A stretch of 64,000 nt of DNA from Brugia malayi (taxonomy: Eukaryota > Nematoda > Chromadorea > Rhabditida > Onchocercidae), in the NCBI RefSeq assembly GCF_000002995.4, contig NW_025062479.1, positions 6,131,221 through 6,195,220 of the forward strand, in the 5' to 3' direction. Shown here piece by piece: positions 25,051 to 38,324 of this stretch; position 1 is the stretch's first letter; each line of letters opens with the position of its first letter. A program made the position numbers and the translations under genes. The notes beneath the pieces were generated by a model. It saw only the letters and a list, made by a program, of their open reading frames with translations. It did no database searches and was not told the DNA's origin.

Positions 25051-26710
25051 TTTCAATTATATTTTGTTCTAATTTAGTTGTGGATCTCAGGCAGAATAAT
25101 ATTTTAAAGAAGGAACTGAAATGGCGTAATAATGTGACGGGATCTTTTTGCATTGTAATGAATAAGATATGTGTATTCGAACTGTAAATTTTGTTTATAA
25201 TGGCGCACATTCGATCGAATGGCTTTAGCTGGAATGTTGTGATGAGAAAAGTTTATTATGGTTCACTGTGCTTGAAATTCATGTTCATTTCCATTTATAT
25301 TAATGTTCATTGTTATTCTGATCTCATCGGCAGCTAACTTTTACTTGCCCTAGTTTTTGAACAACATTGTTCGTGTCATTAGGCGACTGATTCGTTGTGT
25401 CACTTTTGCATTTCTTCACTTTCATACTTCATAGGTTCTTGTTTCACATGTGATAAAAGTCCTATTCATGTTTTTCTATATTCATTAGTTTGGTTTAGAC
25501 TACAGCATTTGAATTAACGACCAGTTGTAATCAAATTGGCAGTGTTAAACAAAAGCGTCTTTGATTTTATCTTGACTGCCTGGACCGTGAATTATCTTTA
25601 GTGAATGAAAAAAATTCGGGGAGGTTACGCGTTGTCGATTTTTGAAATGATTACTACTTCTGTCTTTAATACTTAATATGGGTTTCGCAAGGTTAATGTC
25701 TGCTTGTTAGTTTTCCACAGTTATTTCTGGCGACTGAACTGGCTTACAAATTGCACTGTTTTCTGCAAAAATAAGTATTAAATTCATCCCATGTTTTCTT
25801 TTAGGGCTGGGATTTTCGTGATTGGAGAGGCGGTGTCATTACATATTCTCAGTATTTGATCAGTATGTTTTTAATTTAGGAAGTATATTTCTTATGTGAT
25901 TGGTCAGTGTAGCTTATGACGGGAAATGAAAATCATTGAAACTTAGCTTTTCTTTTTTTCATTTTACGCAGTGTTTCGTGGCTCAAGAGTGAGGAGTCGA
26001 GTTGCGCTCAAAATCAGTTTGTGATAGAATTTATAGGAAGTTACCTTTTTACCAGGACGCTGCGAACAAGCTGAATTAGGGTAAATAATTTTCTGCGCAA
26101 TAACACTCTTGGGCAGTAAGAAATGAGCTAGTTGGTGGGTGAAAGAGGCTACTCCAATTAATGTGATGTATGGTCGTGATTATTTCTTGTTGCCTGTTTA
26201 TAATTCAAAATATTAGGAGGAGCCCGTGGGTTATATTCCTTTGCTAGTAGTGGCATTATCTGTTGTTTACTACCCTATTGTCTTTATATTCATTTTATTA
26301 ACAGATTCAATGTTATTTTTTGTTGCCTGTTTGCAAGTTGCCTTAAACTAAATGCGCGCCATTATTAATGTTTTCGATGAATCACTATGTGATGTTATTT
26401 TTTGGCTTGACTCAAGTAAATAATTTTATTTATTCGCATCTTTTAATGTTGAGCAACTGACACCTTCCAGAACATATTGCACTGGCTTCAAACTTTTGCT
26501 TTGTGAGTTATCTTCCTGTTGTGAGCGGAATAAGTTGTAAACTAAATTGTGGCTTAGATGTTTCCTTTTTTTTTTTTGTTTTTTATGATGGGCGAACTTT
26601 TTCCTTTGCATTCAGCCTTCATTTTGACCCATGTGCACCGATTTATCTCGGTTTGGTAGGCAGTTGCGCGTACAAATTGGCAGAGTTTTGCAGGTAGTGG
26701 TTTACTCTGT
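25051..26710 (+). other. intergenic stretch with a possible alternative exon
   Basis: Spacer between two plus-strand genes, so it holds the 3' untranslated region of the PHYHIP-like gene and the promoter of the SETD4-like gene. A strong acceptor at 25802-25803 (CTTTTAG) opens a 24-codon frame that is phase-compatible with PHYHIP-like exon 9 (see findings). A GTTTTGCAG acceptor ends at 26693, 17 bases before the SETD4 start used here. Confidence 0.45.
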
Positions 26711-29356
26711 ATGGATTGTACAGGTTTTATGGAATGGGCGGTTGGAAATGGTGCTTACCATTCTGGAATCGATATCAGGGATTGTTCAAATGAAGGTGGG
26801 AAGGGATTGTTTGCAACGACAGATTTTCGAGAGAATGAAACAATAATTAGCATACCAGTTGGACTTATCATTACTGCTGGATTTATTGCAGAAATGCCTG
26901 ATTATTGTGATGTGTTCAAAAGGTTCAGTTTGATTTGATGATTACAGCATCTAATATGTGTTGTAATATCCCTGAAAAAGACCAAGGTAATAGGGCTATC
27001 ACGAACTCGAACCCATTCTGATCACTTTGATGTTGGTGACGTAGTTTATAAAATCTAGTTGAAGGGATGTTGAAATCCGAAAATGTTGCAGTTCTTATCT
27101 AAAATGCAATGGCGTTTGTTGGCAGCACCTCTCTTAAAGTTTTTGTATTAAATGAAGCACCTCCTTAGTCTCTTGCATAATGAAAAGTAACATCTTTTTA
27201 TTCTAAATATTGTTTTTTTTTTTTTTTTTTTTTTTTTTAGATACTGTTTAAAACCATTCGAAGCATTAGTGTATTTCTTCTTGGTAGAGAAAGAGCAGAA
27301 CTCAAAGTGGACTCCCTATCTGGAAGTGCTTCCGAAGTCATTCTCAACACCGGCTAGCCTACACCCGAGTTTGAAACCAGAAGATTTTCCATACTGCTTA
27401 AGGAAGCAATGGTATGTGCAGAAGAACGAATTAAAGATAATGTATGAAAAGGTACGCTTTCATTATTAAATAATGTATATGATTTTTTCCTTAAGAAAGA
27501 AGATCCTTTTTCTTTTTATTTATAATGGATGAAAGATTACAATTTCTTTGAAATCAGATGAGATCGAAGCTCAGACCTAGGCTAGATTCGTTATGAAAGG
27601 AACTGCACAAGAACTCATTTCGCATAATTGTTTCTATTCGCAGTTTGTGACGATATTAGCAGATAATACGATCTGGGATCATTTTTTATGGGCTTGGCAT
27701 ATTGTAAATACTAGGTGCATATATCGTAATAACAAACTTCACCCACTGATTGACAACACTGAAGATGATTCACTTGCAATTGTACCCCTTATCGACATGT
27801 TGAATCACAGCAACGATAGTCAGGTATATCATCTAATTTGTGAGTTGCTGTTATTGCTGTTAAAAAAAATGTGATCCTATTCCTTTAATTGTTTTAAATT
27901 AATCTCATGATTGGTTCTAATTAAAGTCCTAAATTCCTTTCAAAACAGTTTGGAAGAACAGATTTTCCAAAGTGTTACATTCTGTTGTTTAGTGCTGCGC
28001 GATTTGGGATAGCAAATTCAATCTGTATAAAGTGATTGTTACTCGACCCATCCGTAAAGGAGAACAGATATTCATCTGTTATGGTAGTCATACAAATGGA
28101 TCACTGTGGATTGAATATGGTTTTTATCTGAAAGATAATATCTGCGACAAAGTTGAAATCTCGCTTGGTAGTTTAATTTTGAACATTACTGATAGCGGTG
28201 GTATTCCAATTGTCCTTTGCCATCTTATTAAGATAATAAATTTTGACATATGAAATCTTCGCTACGAATACTTTCAGCTATGGTAAACTAAAAATTAAAT
28301 ATTTGATTACAGGCACAGAAAATGTCTTTTTTAAGGGACTCAACAAGTAAAAAAAGAGATTAGAATGCATGTTATTGTTCAAATTACTAGTTTAGTACAG
28401 TATATTTTTAGAAGACTTCATGCGATTTGCGAGTGCTGCTGGAATCAGTTTTTCAGACTTACATAGAAAAATAATTTTCCAAGCAAATTTCCCATGGTAA
28501 TCTACCGGTGTTTTATTTACCTTTTCTTTGTTTGTTGAGCCTTAAGATTCCATACACAGCGTGTAATCTTTCATATTGTTTCATCTGTCATCTAATGAAT
28601 AATATACTCTATCTGGAGTTACTTCAATTGAAATAACTTTAGAAAACGATATAGATCCTAAACCAGTTTACATTTTTATACCTTCTGAATTTCAAAAACG
28701 CCATTCAAAAAAAGGACTTCTCAAACAGCGGATAGAATATTCAAGTGCTGATACTAAATCAGCAGAACTTGAAATAACATATCGCCATATTCAGGCGCGC
28801 ATCAATTACCAGATTTTAATATAATTTTCAGTTCTATATATGCCAGTGATACGAAGCCAAATTTTGGATTCAAGGCAAACTTAGCACTGCTGAAAATGAG
28901 TTGCTCGAAACTGTGAGTTCCTATATAATTTTTAACTTTATTGCTGTTCAGTTCAGTGAATCATGATCTCTGGCCGTTCATGTTTGGATCCTTACTTAAA
29001 GATTGGCCGTCAATCTCCTTAGATTCAAGTTTTTAAGTTGTTTTTCTTAAACATGAGATTTAAAACCCACCCGGATTCCCTGATTTAAAAAATTCTTAAT
29101 GACGAGCGTAAAGACTATTTTGACATATTTGCGGCAAAGCAATCTTTAAAAAGTTTTCATTTATTTCAAATGAAGAAAGCACTGGGCGAATGTCATCTAT
29201 GAGGAAACGGAGACTATAACAGAGGATGAAGTTTTACTGATTATGCGATTACTGTGCGATGAAATGATCAAAGATAGCAAGGAATCATCTCAAGAAACAC
29301 GGTGGTTATGGAATCAGCAGATTGCACTTCTCCATACCTTACTCAATACTGATTAG
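26711..29356 (+). CDS. SETD4-like SET-domain lysine methyltransferase
   Basis: Protein lysine methyltransferase of the SETD4/Rubisco-LSMT type: a SET domain split by an insertion, followed by a helical substrate-binding domain. Seven exons: 26711-26922, 27241-27451, 27644-27823, 27993-28167, 28412-28496, 28832-28912, 29176-29356; 374 aa. Visible motifs: GGKGLFAT at about residue 29 (SAM-binding N-terminal SET), PYLEVLPKSF, FLWAWHIVNTR, the cofactor-binding IDMLNHS (191-197), and FICYG with the catalytic tyrosine at about 231. The C-terminal part (KPNFGFKANLALLKMS, then HWANVIYEET) follows the family. Vertebrate SETD4 is about 440 aa; here some 10-15 residues are missing between exons 2 and 3, so a short exon may have escaped me. 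An alternative start at 26729 follows a TACAG. Substrate unknown; histone and non-histone targets have been proposed for SETD4. Confidence 0.86.
27213..27238 (+). repeat. 26-base T-run forming a polypyrimidine tract
   Basis: Uninterrupted T-run immediately before the AG that ends SETD4-like intron 1. It serves as an extreme 3' splice-site tract and is a likely indel hotspot in sequencing and between individuals. Confidence 0.9.
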
Positions 29357-30316
29357 TTATATGACTCATCTGTTCGCCGGAGATTCACTCTTATTTTAAC
29401 TTCATAAAATGGTAAGGGTTTTGTGGAGAAATCTTTTAAGAAGCAAAAACAAGACTAAAAGTTACCTTCAAGCCACCTCCAAAACTTAATAATGAAGTTA
29501 CAATTGTTTTTTTTTTCGTCATAAATCAGGACCATCCAACATCGCCAATCTTTGCTACAGTGGCACAACCAAATCAACTCTGGGTCATAAGAGATGAAAA
29601 AGAGAATGGAATAACTTACATTAAATTCTCTTGTCAACATTTATTGATAGCTCGCGTCAACAATATAAGAACAGAAACTGTTAACACATAATAAGCACGA
29701 GGAATCATAACTATGAAAGTCGGAAACTTGTATTGTTAACTAAACAAAAATACACTGAATAATGTAAAGCTACAATTAGCCTACGAAAATATAAACATTT
29801 AAAAAACTTCGACTTTTGAATTCAAGAGTATCTAACAACCTATAAATTTCTTACGTTCGGAAATACAACCCAAGAAGTCATCCTTTTTATGTTTAAGGAA
29901 AACAATAGCTTAAAAACTTAAACAAAAAAGCTTACATACTTATTAGCTCACTACCGTAACAACATTGTTCTTTCGCAAACTTGACAAAAACACATAAGAG
30001 GAGACGTGCTGAAACACTGCTAGTAGTTTCGGTGGAATAATGAGTAACTAAGGCGACAAATTACGATAAAAATTAAACTGCAAATTACAATTATGTTTAG
30101 CAAAGTTACAAACGGGCTAACAACCGAAACTAAGAGAAGAATAGGGATCGAGCCAGTCTGCCCAATTCTTTTAATAACTGATTTAAAACTACTATAAATA
30201 ATTTTTTTTTATATTATAAAATAAGTGATTCGTTTATATAATTCTTTACTGTAAATAGGCAAATCGTCATTTTCTTACCCCTTGCATTGACGATTGGCAA
30301 TAATGTGGAGACAACA
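29357..30316. other. convergent 3' spacer
   Basis: Less than 1 kb between the stop codons of the plus-strand SETD4-like gene and the minus-strand P5A ATPase, so it should hold both 3' untranslated regions and little else. No further coding exon is seen. Confidence 0.6.
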
Positions 30317-33300
30317 TCACGCAAATCTCATATCACCAAGCAGAAAGCATAGCATTCGATCAATTACAAAACAAGCCATCAAATCCACCGTTATGCAACT
30401 TAATAAGGCTTTTCGATACTGAAATACCATTTCGTAATTGACAATATAAAATGATGTTAACAACTTGGTAGAGCTCAGACATTTACAATAATAACTTTCT
30501 CTGCTGACTACTCCTGAAAGATATCAAAATAACAGCGCATATAAAATGAAACTCCCGTGCACTGAAACATAAAACGAACTGGTTAAATATAATAGCTCAC
30601 CAACGAGTAAAAAATCAAGATCCGACCTTATTGTCAAGATAAAAGTGGTCACTTACTTTAACTGGCAGTTCAACAAGTTCAAACTTTTCTGTCAGTTCTG
30701 GAGATATACCAGATGCCAGTGCGAATACAGCAGATCCAGAAAACAACAAACTGTATAACATGGGTTTGTTTTCCAAAAGACTTTCCATAAACGGATGACC
30801 CTGTAAACGAACGACAATTAAAAGAATAATGTCGAGTTTTTTACTGCAAAATGAAACCATCGATATCTAGGGAATTTTGTTTGCTATCAATAGCGCCTAT
30901 CACTAACGTATTGTACACCTGAAAAGATGTTTTCAACAGCCAAAATCTAAACAAACCCGATAGTTCACAGCAAATGTGGCCACCTGCAATGCCAATGCCA
31001 TGAGATACACCGCTGAATTAAGTAAATTTGGCTTGAACTCTGCTTCCAAATTGACCTTCTCACTAGAACAAGTATATCAGCATGATTGAGATAACTTGTT
31101 ACCAAGGCATACAGTAAAATGGAGCAACAAAAAAAGCTTATATTCAAAATCACTCACCAAGGAGCTGTTGCCTGAGCTTCTCGTACAACGTACATTAAAC
31201 AACCGAAATGAACGACGAATTGAAGAGAAACCGTAAGAAGGGTATATGCATTAAATATATTTGGTATAGGTCTCTGCTTAGCGAGTGTTTTGAGTGGCTG
31301 TAATGAAAAGGAACAAAAATGAGAGTGGAAGTAGAACAGTTAAATAGAATGAACTTCGTGGAACAAAACTTGTAGAATTTGCTGTAAAATGGAATGACAC
31401 CTTCGATCTCGAGATGAACAAGAAACATCCAGCAAGAAGTAGACCTTGAACGGTAGCCTGTGTGTCAGAAAATTTGATTCCATCCAAGTAAAGTACACTC
31501 TGACTATACGCAAGCACTAAAGCGTTCAAAGCAAGAATTTTGAACATTTGCAACGTCGTGACTAAAGTACATCGTCCTTGTTTGATGACATGGCATACTG
31601 CAATCAAACAAAAAAACTTTAAAGTTGGCTATCTATTCTGCAAGTTCAAAGAAAGGAAACGTACTCACTCGACTGTATGGATGTATATTTTGAAGTAAAC
31701 GGAGCTGCTATAGAAGCATCACCAAGTCGCACAACTTGAACCTTTTCTTCATCTTTCAAGTCCTTCATCATCTGCTCAAACCGTCTAGCGGTAGTATTCG
31801 ACACAGGATTATACCTGACATAAACACAAAACCACTTTATAATGACTCAACAAAAGTACTTGCGTAAGAAATAAAATGATGTGTTTTCATAACTTCGCGT
31901 CAAACATATCACGTTAACTGAAACTATTTACCTAATTTGTCTCGCACCAGTCGGTGCGTCCGTCCTCCGTGTTGAGTGTTGCACTAGGGATTTTTTTAAA
32001 TTGGTTAGTGAGCTGTATGAATTAGCACTCGAAACAGGCTGATATAGATCGTCTGAGGAAGGGTTTGTTTTATTTCCTTCTTCTTTCCTTCGCCTTCTTT
32101 CACCAGCTTTTGAAGCATCATATGGATGAGAAAGTAATGCAACACCTGAATGAAAAGAGTTTATACAAAAAAAAAAAAGTACAAAAGGTAAAGATCCGAC
32201 ACGACGTCTAACATTTGTAAATGAAAAAAATTTTGTTAGGAAAATATCGAGAAGTTGGAGAACGCACGGTCAGAACTGCGTTATCTTTAATTATAAACAA
32301 TAATAAAAAACAATAAAGTCTAACCGACATCGGCATGTTTCAATGCACCAACATCGTTTGTGCCGTCTCCACACATGAGCGTAATATAACCAAGTCCCTT
32401 AAGCTCATTTATAACCCGCTCCTGAATTTATACGAAGATACTTAAGTGGTACAGAAATAAGAATTCTCCCAAGCTTTCTAGTTCTTCGAAAGCAGATTTG
32501 TATCCATGTCATTATGAAACTTGAACTATATTAGAACAATTTCCGCAAAACACTCGATTAAATAGTACAAGCAATAGTTCAACTATAACTCATCGAGAAA
32601 CCTAAAACATTGAAATCCACAGAATGCCGCAGAGAGTGAATATATTGGAAAAAAAAGTTCTTGTTACCTTTTGCTTGGGTGCCATTCTGGCAAATATTTT
32701 TATATAAGAGATAATGTATCGCAGAAACTGGGTATGTTTGCTGAGAAGGTACATAAATGCCTGAAACATGGTGTTCACATATTTTGAAAGTTGAACAGAT
32801 GTATCCAGTTATACAAATCGAATACGACTAAATTTTTAACACTAAGCACGAAATATGATTAAGTTTTTAACACTCCGACCAAACAAATCCGAAAACAGCA
32901 AATTTGTAATGAGACTACGTCACCTAATCCAGATATTTCTAAACTGAATTTTAATTGGAAATGAACATGTAGTGCACTACATCCAGTATTCAACGAACTT
33001 AGTCTGTTATGGGAAAATAGTCCAACCAGTATTTGAAAAAGTGATAATAAAACAACACACCTGACCAGTGACACAAAGTTCATGTTCATTCATAAAAGTC
33101 ATAAGTTCAACATTTGCACTTGGTAGCAAATTAAACTCGCTATCATCATTTACTGATTTCCATACCCATCTATTATCGCCTATAAAACTGTGTTCCTTAT
33201 ACAACGAAAAAACAGAATGATTTCTGAATGACCATTACAAGGTCAAATATACCTCGAAAATTTAGCGTTTTAAGATAAAAATTCCTACAATGAAGGTTTT

Positions 33301-36300
33301 TATTGCTAATGTTTTAATCTACTTTACATCACTGATGTTCGGCATACTAAGCAGAACTTAATTAGGCGACACCCTTTTAAATATTGGTTTAAACGAAATG
33401 ATACGAATACAAACTATCAGCTGAATAGATAAGCCAAACAGACAAATTTAAAGCAGTTGTATTTACTCCCATATTCAGTTCCTTATACCAAAGAACAAGT
33501 TAACAAAATTCTATTGCAGCAGAAAAAATTGTTAAATGAATGTTACGACCATGAGGTTCATCCAGAATGAGAATAGGTGTTGATTTCTTAGTAAATCGAA
33601 GAATTTTAGCAATATGACAAGCAGTGAGAGGATTATCGCCAGTAATCATCACTACTTTGTGAGAAGATTCTGCAATTTCCTTCACCACTGCTTTGGTATC
33701 CGGTTTTAAGGGGCACGATATAACAACGAAACCAGCAAATAATAGATTTTGTTCAAAATCTTCTCGCTTTCGATCCCGTATCTAGAAAAAGCAACATTAT
33801 GTCGGTCCCACGTATATGAACGAAGAAAATAGATTTTCTACTTGAATATATTTCAGACGGTTAAAATTGATAGATACAAGCTTTAATCTAAAGCATAATG
33901 ATCTTTTGCAAACAAAATTAGTTCAGCAATTCAAAACTATACATATGCAATTTGAAATCATATATGTATACCTCTTGATAGGTTAATGACCCAAGTTTTC
34001 GAATGCCCAAAGCAAGAACTCGTGCACCTTGTCGTGCCAAGTGTTGGTATGCCTGGATATAGTTTTCAGGAACTGTTTCGTACTATAAAAAAATAACAAG
34101 TGTTTATTCCCCAGGAATAAGGAGAACGAAACAAGAAACATGTAACAGATATATCTCGGGAGAACAAAAATTTTCAAATATTTTTGTGCAAAAACAAACC
34201 ATACTCTCCAGTGTTTCTGGAGCTCCTTTCACTGTTACAATATGTTTAGTTTCATTCGTCCCAGCTGCTACATAACCGGCAATCACTGTCATTCTTTTGA
34301 AGAACGAGGAGAAATGATAACGATGAAAAATTTTAAGTGGCTGTATTTTCGATTTTTTTGGAATCACTGTATCATCTGAAATATGAAACTATGATTTAGT
34401 AATTCGTAAAGGAATAATTTAGACACATTAATTACAGTACTTTAAATATGAAATTACTTTTTGTTAAATTCCATTCGGCCCAACTGAGACAAGCTTTTTC
34501 TAATGGATCACCCACTAAGTCCTCATCAAATCGTATCAAACTATGACACGTCACTAGCACTTGTAGTGATTCTGGTGGGGCTTCAGTAGGTAAACGATGA
34601 ATGCGACATTCATTGCCCGAAAACACACAATTCGCAGAAACCACTCCTGCAAAAAGTTACACTCATCAAAGTTTATGCATAAAAGGATTAAAAAGCTGCT
34701 GAATAACGATCGAAATAAATATAAATCTAAATATTACAAATAATTACCCTCTACAACTAAGTTATCTGTTGTTAGTGTTCCTGTTTTATCGAAGCAACAT
34801 ATATCAATTTTACCAGCAAATGGTATACGAAATGGCTCTGTACAAAACACGCCTAAAAAAAGCTAAATTGGAAACAAATTCAATAAATTAATGCAAAGAA
34901 ACCATCAGGTCATCAGGCTGTACTCTTATTAAATTTAAAAAAAAAATTACACAATCCTTGATACACAAATGGCTCATGCTCAACAGCACAATTCTAGACT
35001 ATGTCATACGAAAAATGAATTCTACCAAGCTCCTGTAGCGCCATCAGTGAATTGTTTACAGCCAATGATAATTCTATAGGTAACTCAGGAGGAATTACGC
35101 TAGTGAGAATCAAGGAGCATTCCAAAAACAACTTGTATTTACTACGCGACTCATCTTCACTTCCTAAAAACAGGAGATTAATTTAAAATCATTACAGCAT
35201 AAAACAAGTTAAAGAAGTGAACGATAATGAACTATACGAAACTAAATTAAATAGATTTCAGTACCTTTGATCCATAAATAAGAAGCTGCAGCAATAGCGA
35301 AAATTAGCAGAAATAATATAAATGCAAAAGTTTCGATGTTATTTGCGGTCACTCGTTTCACGCCAAACATAATTGTACGTAACAACTTCCCTTGACTAGT
35401 ATTAAATCCTGTTCGTAAGACGTAGCAAATACAACCACCATCCGGTGCTTTCATACCGGCTTCATTTTTTGCTTAAATAATGAAAACATATCTTAATAAA
35501 CCGCATAACAAATATACATTTAGAAAGCCAATGAAACAAATAAGAAACTGTCAACGATATCCTTGCTCCGACTATTCCTTACTGAAAGGTTACTGGAGCT
35601 TACTCCACATTTTACAAACATCTCATAGAGAAATTACCACTCTCATAAAAGTTGTAACAATTAAGTCAAATTTTGAAGAATATCCAACTTTATACGGCTA
35701 TCACAGCTCACCAGGTGAAGTGTGCTGAACAACTTTTGTACCACCGAAAATGACATGTAAACGACTATCTGTTTCTATGTCAAAATAACGCGATTTCTCA
35801 ACATCTTCTATCGGTTCCTGTAATTATGCGTCCTTAAAAACCAACATGATAGTTTGAAAAATTCTGAAAGTTACGGCGACCTTCACTGAATAAATCTCAA
35901 AATAGAATTGTATAGAGATGAACCAAAGACCTGACCTTCATCTGAGGCACGCTTTCGCCGGTAAGCATGGATTCATCAACGATGCAAGGACCCCTCAACA
36001 GTAATAAGTCGCATGGAACCGCTTTTTCATCTGGCGAGCGGCCTAGAAATATGCTGTTCAGCATTTTAATTTCTAAACGTAACAGAAATTTGCTGATAAA
36101 ACAATAATAAAGTGACTGGTAGTAGTATAGCTTTTTTTTCAGCAACTATGCGAACACAACTATGCCAAAACATACTTATAGAAACGACATCGCCAGGTAA
36201 CAATTCATCACTTTTAATACGGTTCCAGCGCTTATTCCTGTACACATTAATGAGATACGGCTTATTACCCATATTTCGAATTTCAGACATATTTTTCAGC

Positions 36301-38316
36301 TGCTGCTTAACAAGTGTCGCTTCGAAAGTCACAAGCATTATTAAGGTAAATAACGAATAGTACCACATATCTTCCAAACACCACAAGCCAACACAAAAAA
36401 CCTGCAACTCGAAAACCAACGATGAAATACGACTGCTTTAAGAAATTTGTTTTATTCAGAGTTAGCTGCAACCTATTTATTATACAAAGTAGTAATAAAT
36501 AAATAATCAAACAAGAGAGAAAATAGTAAGGAACAGCACCAGACCAAATTTGATGCTATTATATCAAATTCTCAAAAATAGCAAAATACAAATTACACCG
36601 GAAGAATAAATTCCAGTCACTTCACTAAGAAATGTGTAAGATCATAATATTAACTTTTCAATGAAACCAATACTTTTATCATCGATACTTACATCCCATA
36701 TTTGGTTTTGGACCCTTTATTTTCAGCTTAACAGATCTAGAAACAAGAAAGTCAAATCAACCTACAGTGTATCTAATAATACCTGAAAAACAAAAAATGG
36801 TGCCGTCGCTCGTTCCTTGAAGAGTTCCATGAACTGAGGAATAACCATTTCCATCCTTAAAATTAAAACATATATATAACACAGACTAACAAAATAGCTC
36901 CCAAAAACTCTACAGATATTATAAAAAAATAACAAAGAATCCACCTATTATCTCCCAAATCTTGTTTCCTTTCCAAAATTGCTTCTTCTGTTTCAAGTCC
37001 TCGTGACTCATGAAAGTAGGACATTGGCTTATTTGTATCGAGTTCCAAGACCAGAAATGTCTTCCTTTCCAAAACGAATGTATAATGCACTTTTTGAAAT
37101 TCGAACCACAATTTTACTTTCCCATTTATCAACTAAAAAGAAATTCGATCAAATTTTACATGTAAACAAAAGTTTCCTTTTTAAAGAATGTGGGTTCTGC
37201 ACTTCAATGTGCTTCATTAGATTGAAATTTCCCCTCCCAAATTTATATGGTGTAAGAGTTAGAAGAAATATGCCTCATGATTATTTATAATGAGACTGTA
37301 TTATGCTTAGCTCTATTTACAACAACACTAAAAAACTATGTATTTATTATTCTTAACCAGACTCAATAAAAGTTGGGACTCATTATCAAAAGGTGGTTGT
37401 CATTATTTGTTGCTTAAGCACAAATTTTCGACCTTCAGATTAAGAAACTAGCGCATATCTAAATCCCACTTTTAGATTATTCGATTTTGATTACATAATT
37501 CTAATAATGATTAAAGTCCTGTTTTAAGTCACTCAATACGTTACAGTACAACAATCTTCAAACAGCAGAGAATAAAAATGAAGTTCATATAAGAGAGTGC
37601 AAATCAAAACACTGTACTGCATAGCACCGTAATATTAGTACTTCCCATTTGCCACTACGATATAACCGAAATTCCTTCCAGTAGATATTAAGCTGACTGC
37701 ACAATTCAACTTTCATAAACAGAACAACTGAGAACATACTTTAGTCCTGCGTAATGGAACCACTTCTGTCCATCCATTATTTGGTGTTGGAACTACTTTT
37801 ACAACTGTAGCTCTTTCAACATTCGATTCCTGAAAAACTGACATCATTTCTAAATTCGCTAGCTGACAAAAATGAAGCTTATTTTCTTAAGGAGTATAAT
37901 AAAGAAAGCAGGTATGTTGATAAAACAAACATATTACATATGAACAAGTCAGCAAGCAATGAACATTGACAAACCAATTGCAGAACAGTACAGTCAAAAT
38001 CTGAAACAAGAAAGATTGATCAAACTTTCATAAAACTGATTCAAGTTTTTAAACTATATGAAAACAATACTAACTTGTTGCTATATTTTAAGCATGAAAT
38101 AAAAGACCAAAACAAATCAATCAAATATACCTGTAAAATGCCGATAGAAGCCATGATAATGCATCCTAACTCCCAATACTCGTTCATTCCATACACACTA
38201 AACCATAAATAAGCCCATCCTCCATACAAGAAAAGAAATGGCCCAGCATATGCGTGTGCAATTATTGGCTTCACTGTGTATAGGACATAAGAATCAATAA
38301 GCTGGTCAACGGGCAT
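30317..38316 (-). CDS. catp-8: P5A-type ATPase (ATP13A1 / CATP-8 family)
   Basis: Endoplasmic-reticulum P5A ATPase, which removes mistargeted or misinserted transmembrane helices from the ER membrane. Twenty-five exons, 1184 aa: 38316-38131, 38000-37938, 37829-37740, 37132-36945, 36855-36783, 36401-36176, 36042-35936, 35817-35712, 35471-35265, 35163-35026, 34852-34748, 34646-34458, 34375-34200, 34082-33972, 33781-33550, 33179-33061, 32760-32668, 32421-32325, 32145-31932, 31814-31669, 31597-31401, 31297-31158, 31062-30957, 30800-30657, 30418-30317. Actuator motif LTGES at 302-306, the P5A signature PPELP in TM4 at 440-444, DKTGT with phospho-acceptor Asp483, KGAPE, MITGDNP and GDGTND (821-826) are all intact. 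The N-terminal hydrophobic arm and six C-terminal membrane segments follow the family. After GDGTND comes a basic/Ser-rich loop of about 70 residues. The first exon starts at MPVDQLID, six bases from an acceptor. Confidence 0.97.
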
Positions 38317-38322
38317 TTTTCA

Positions 38323-38324
38323 CT
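38323..38324 (-). other. likely SL trans-splice acceptor of the P5A ATPase gene
   Basis: TTGTATAG on the minus strand ends six bases before the start codon at 38316. Confidence 0.5.

Noticed and set aside
28605..28823. Open frame of about 70 codons inside a SETD4-like intron (ENDIDPKPVYIF...) as an exon
   Set aside because: Its possible acceptors need incoming phase 1 while the preceding exon ends in phase 2, and no donor follows; joining 28496 to 28832 instead restores the conserved frame.
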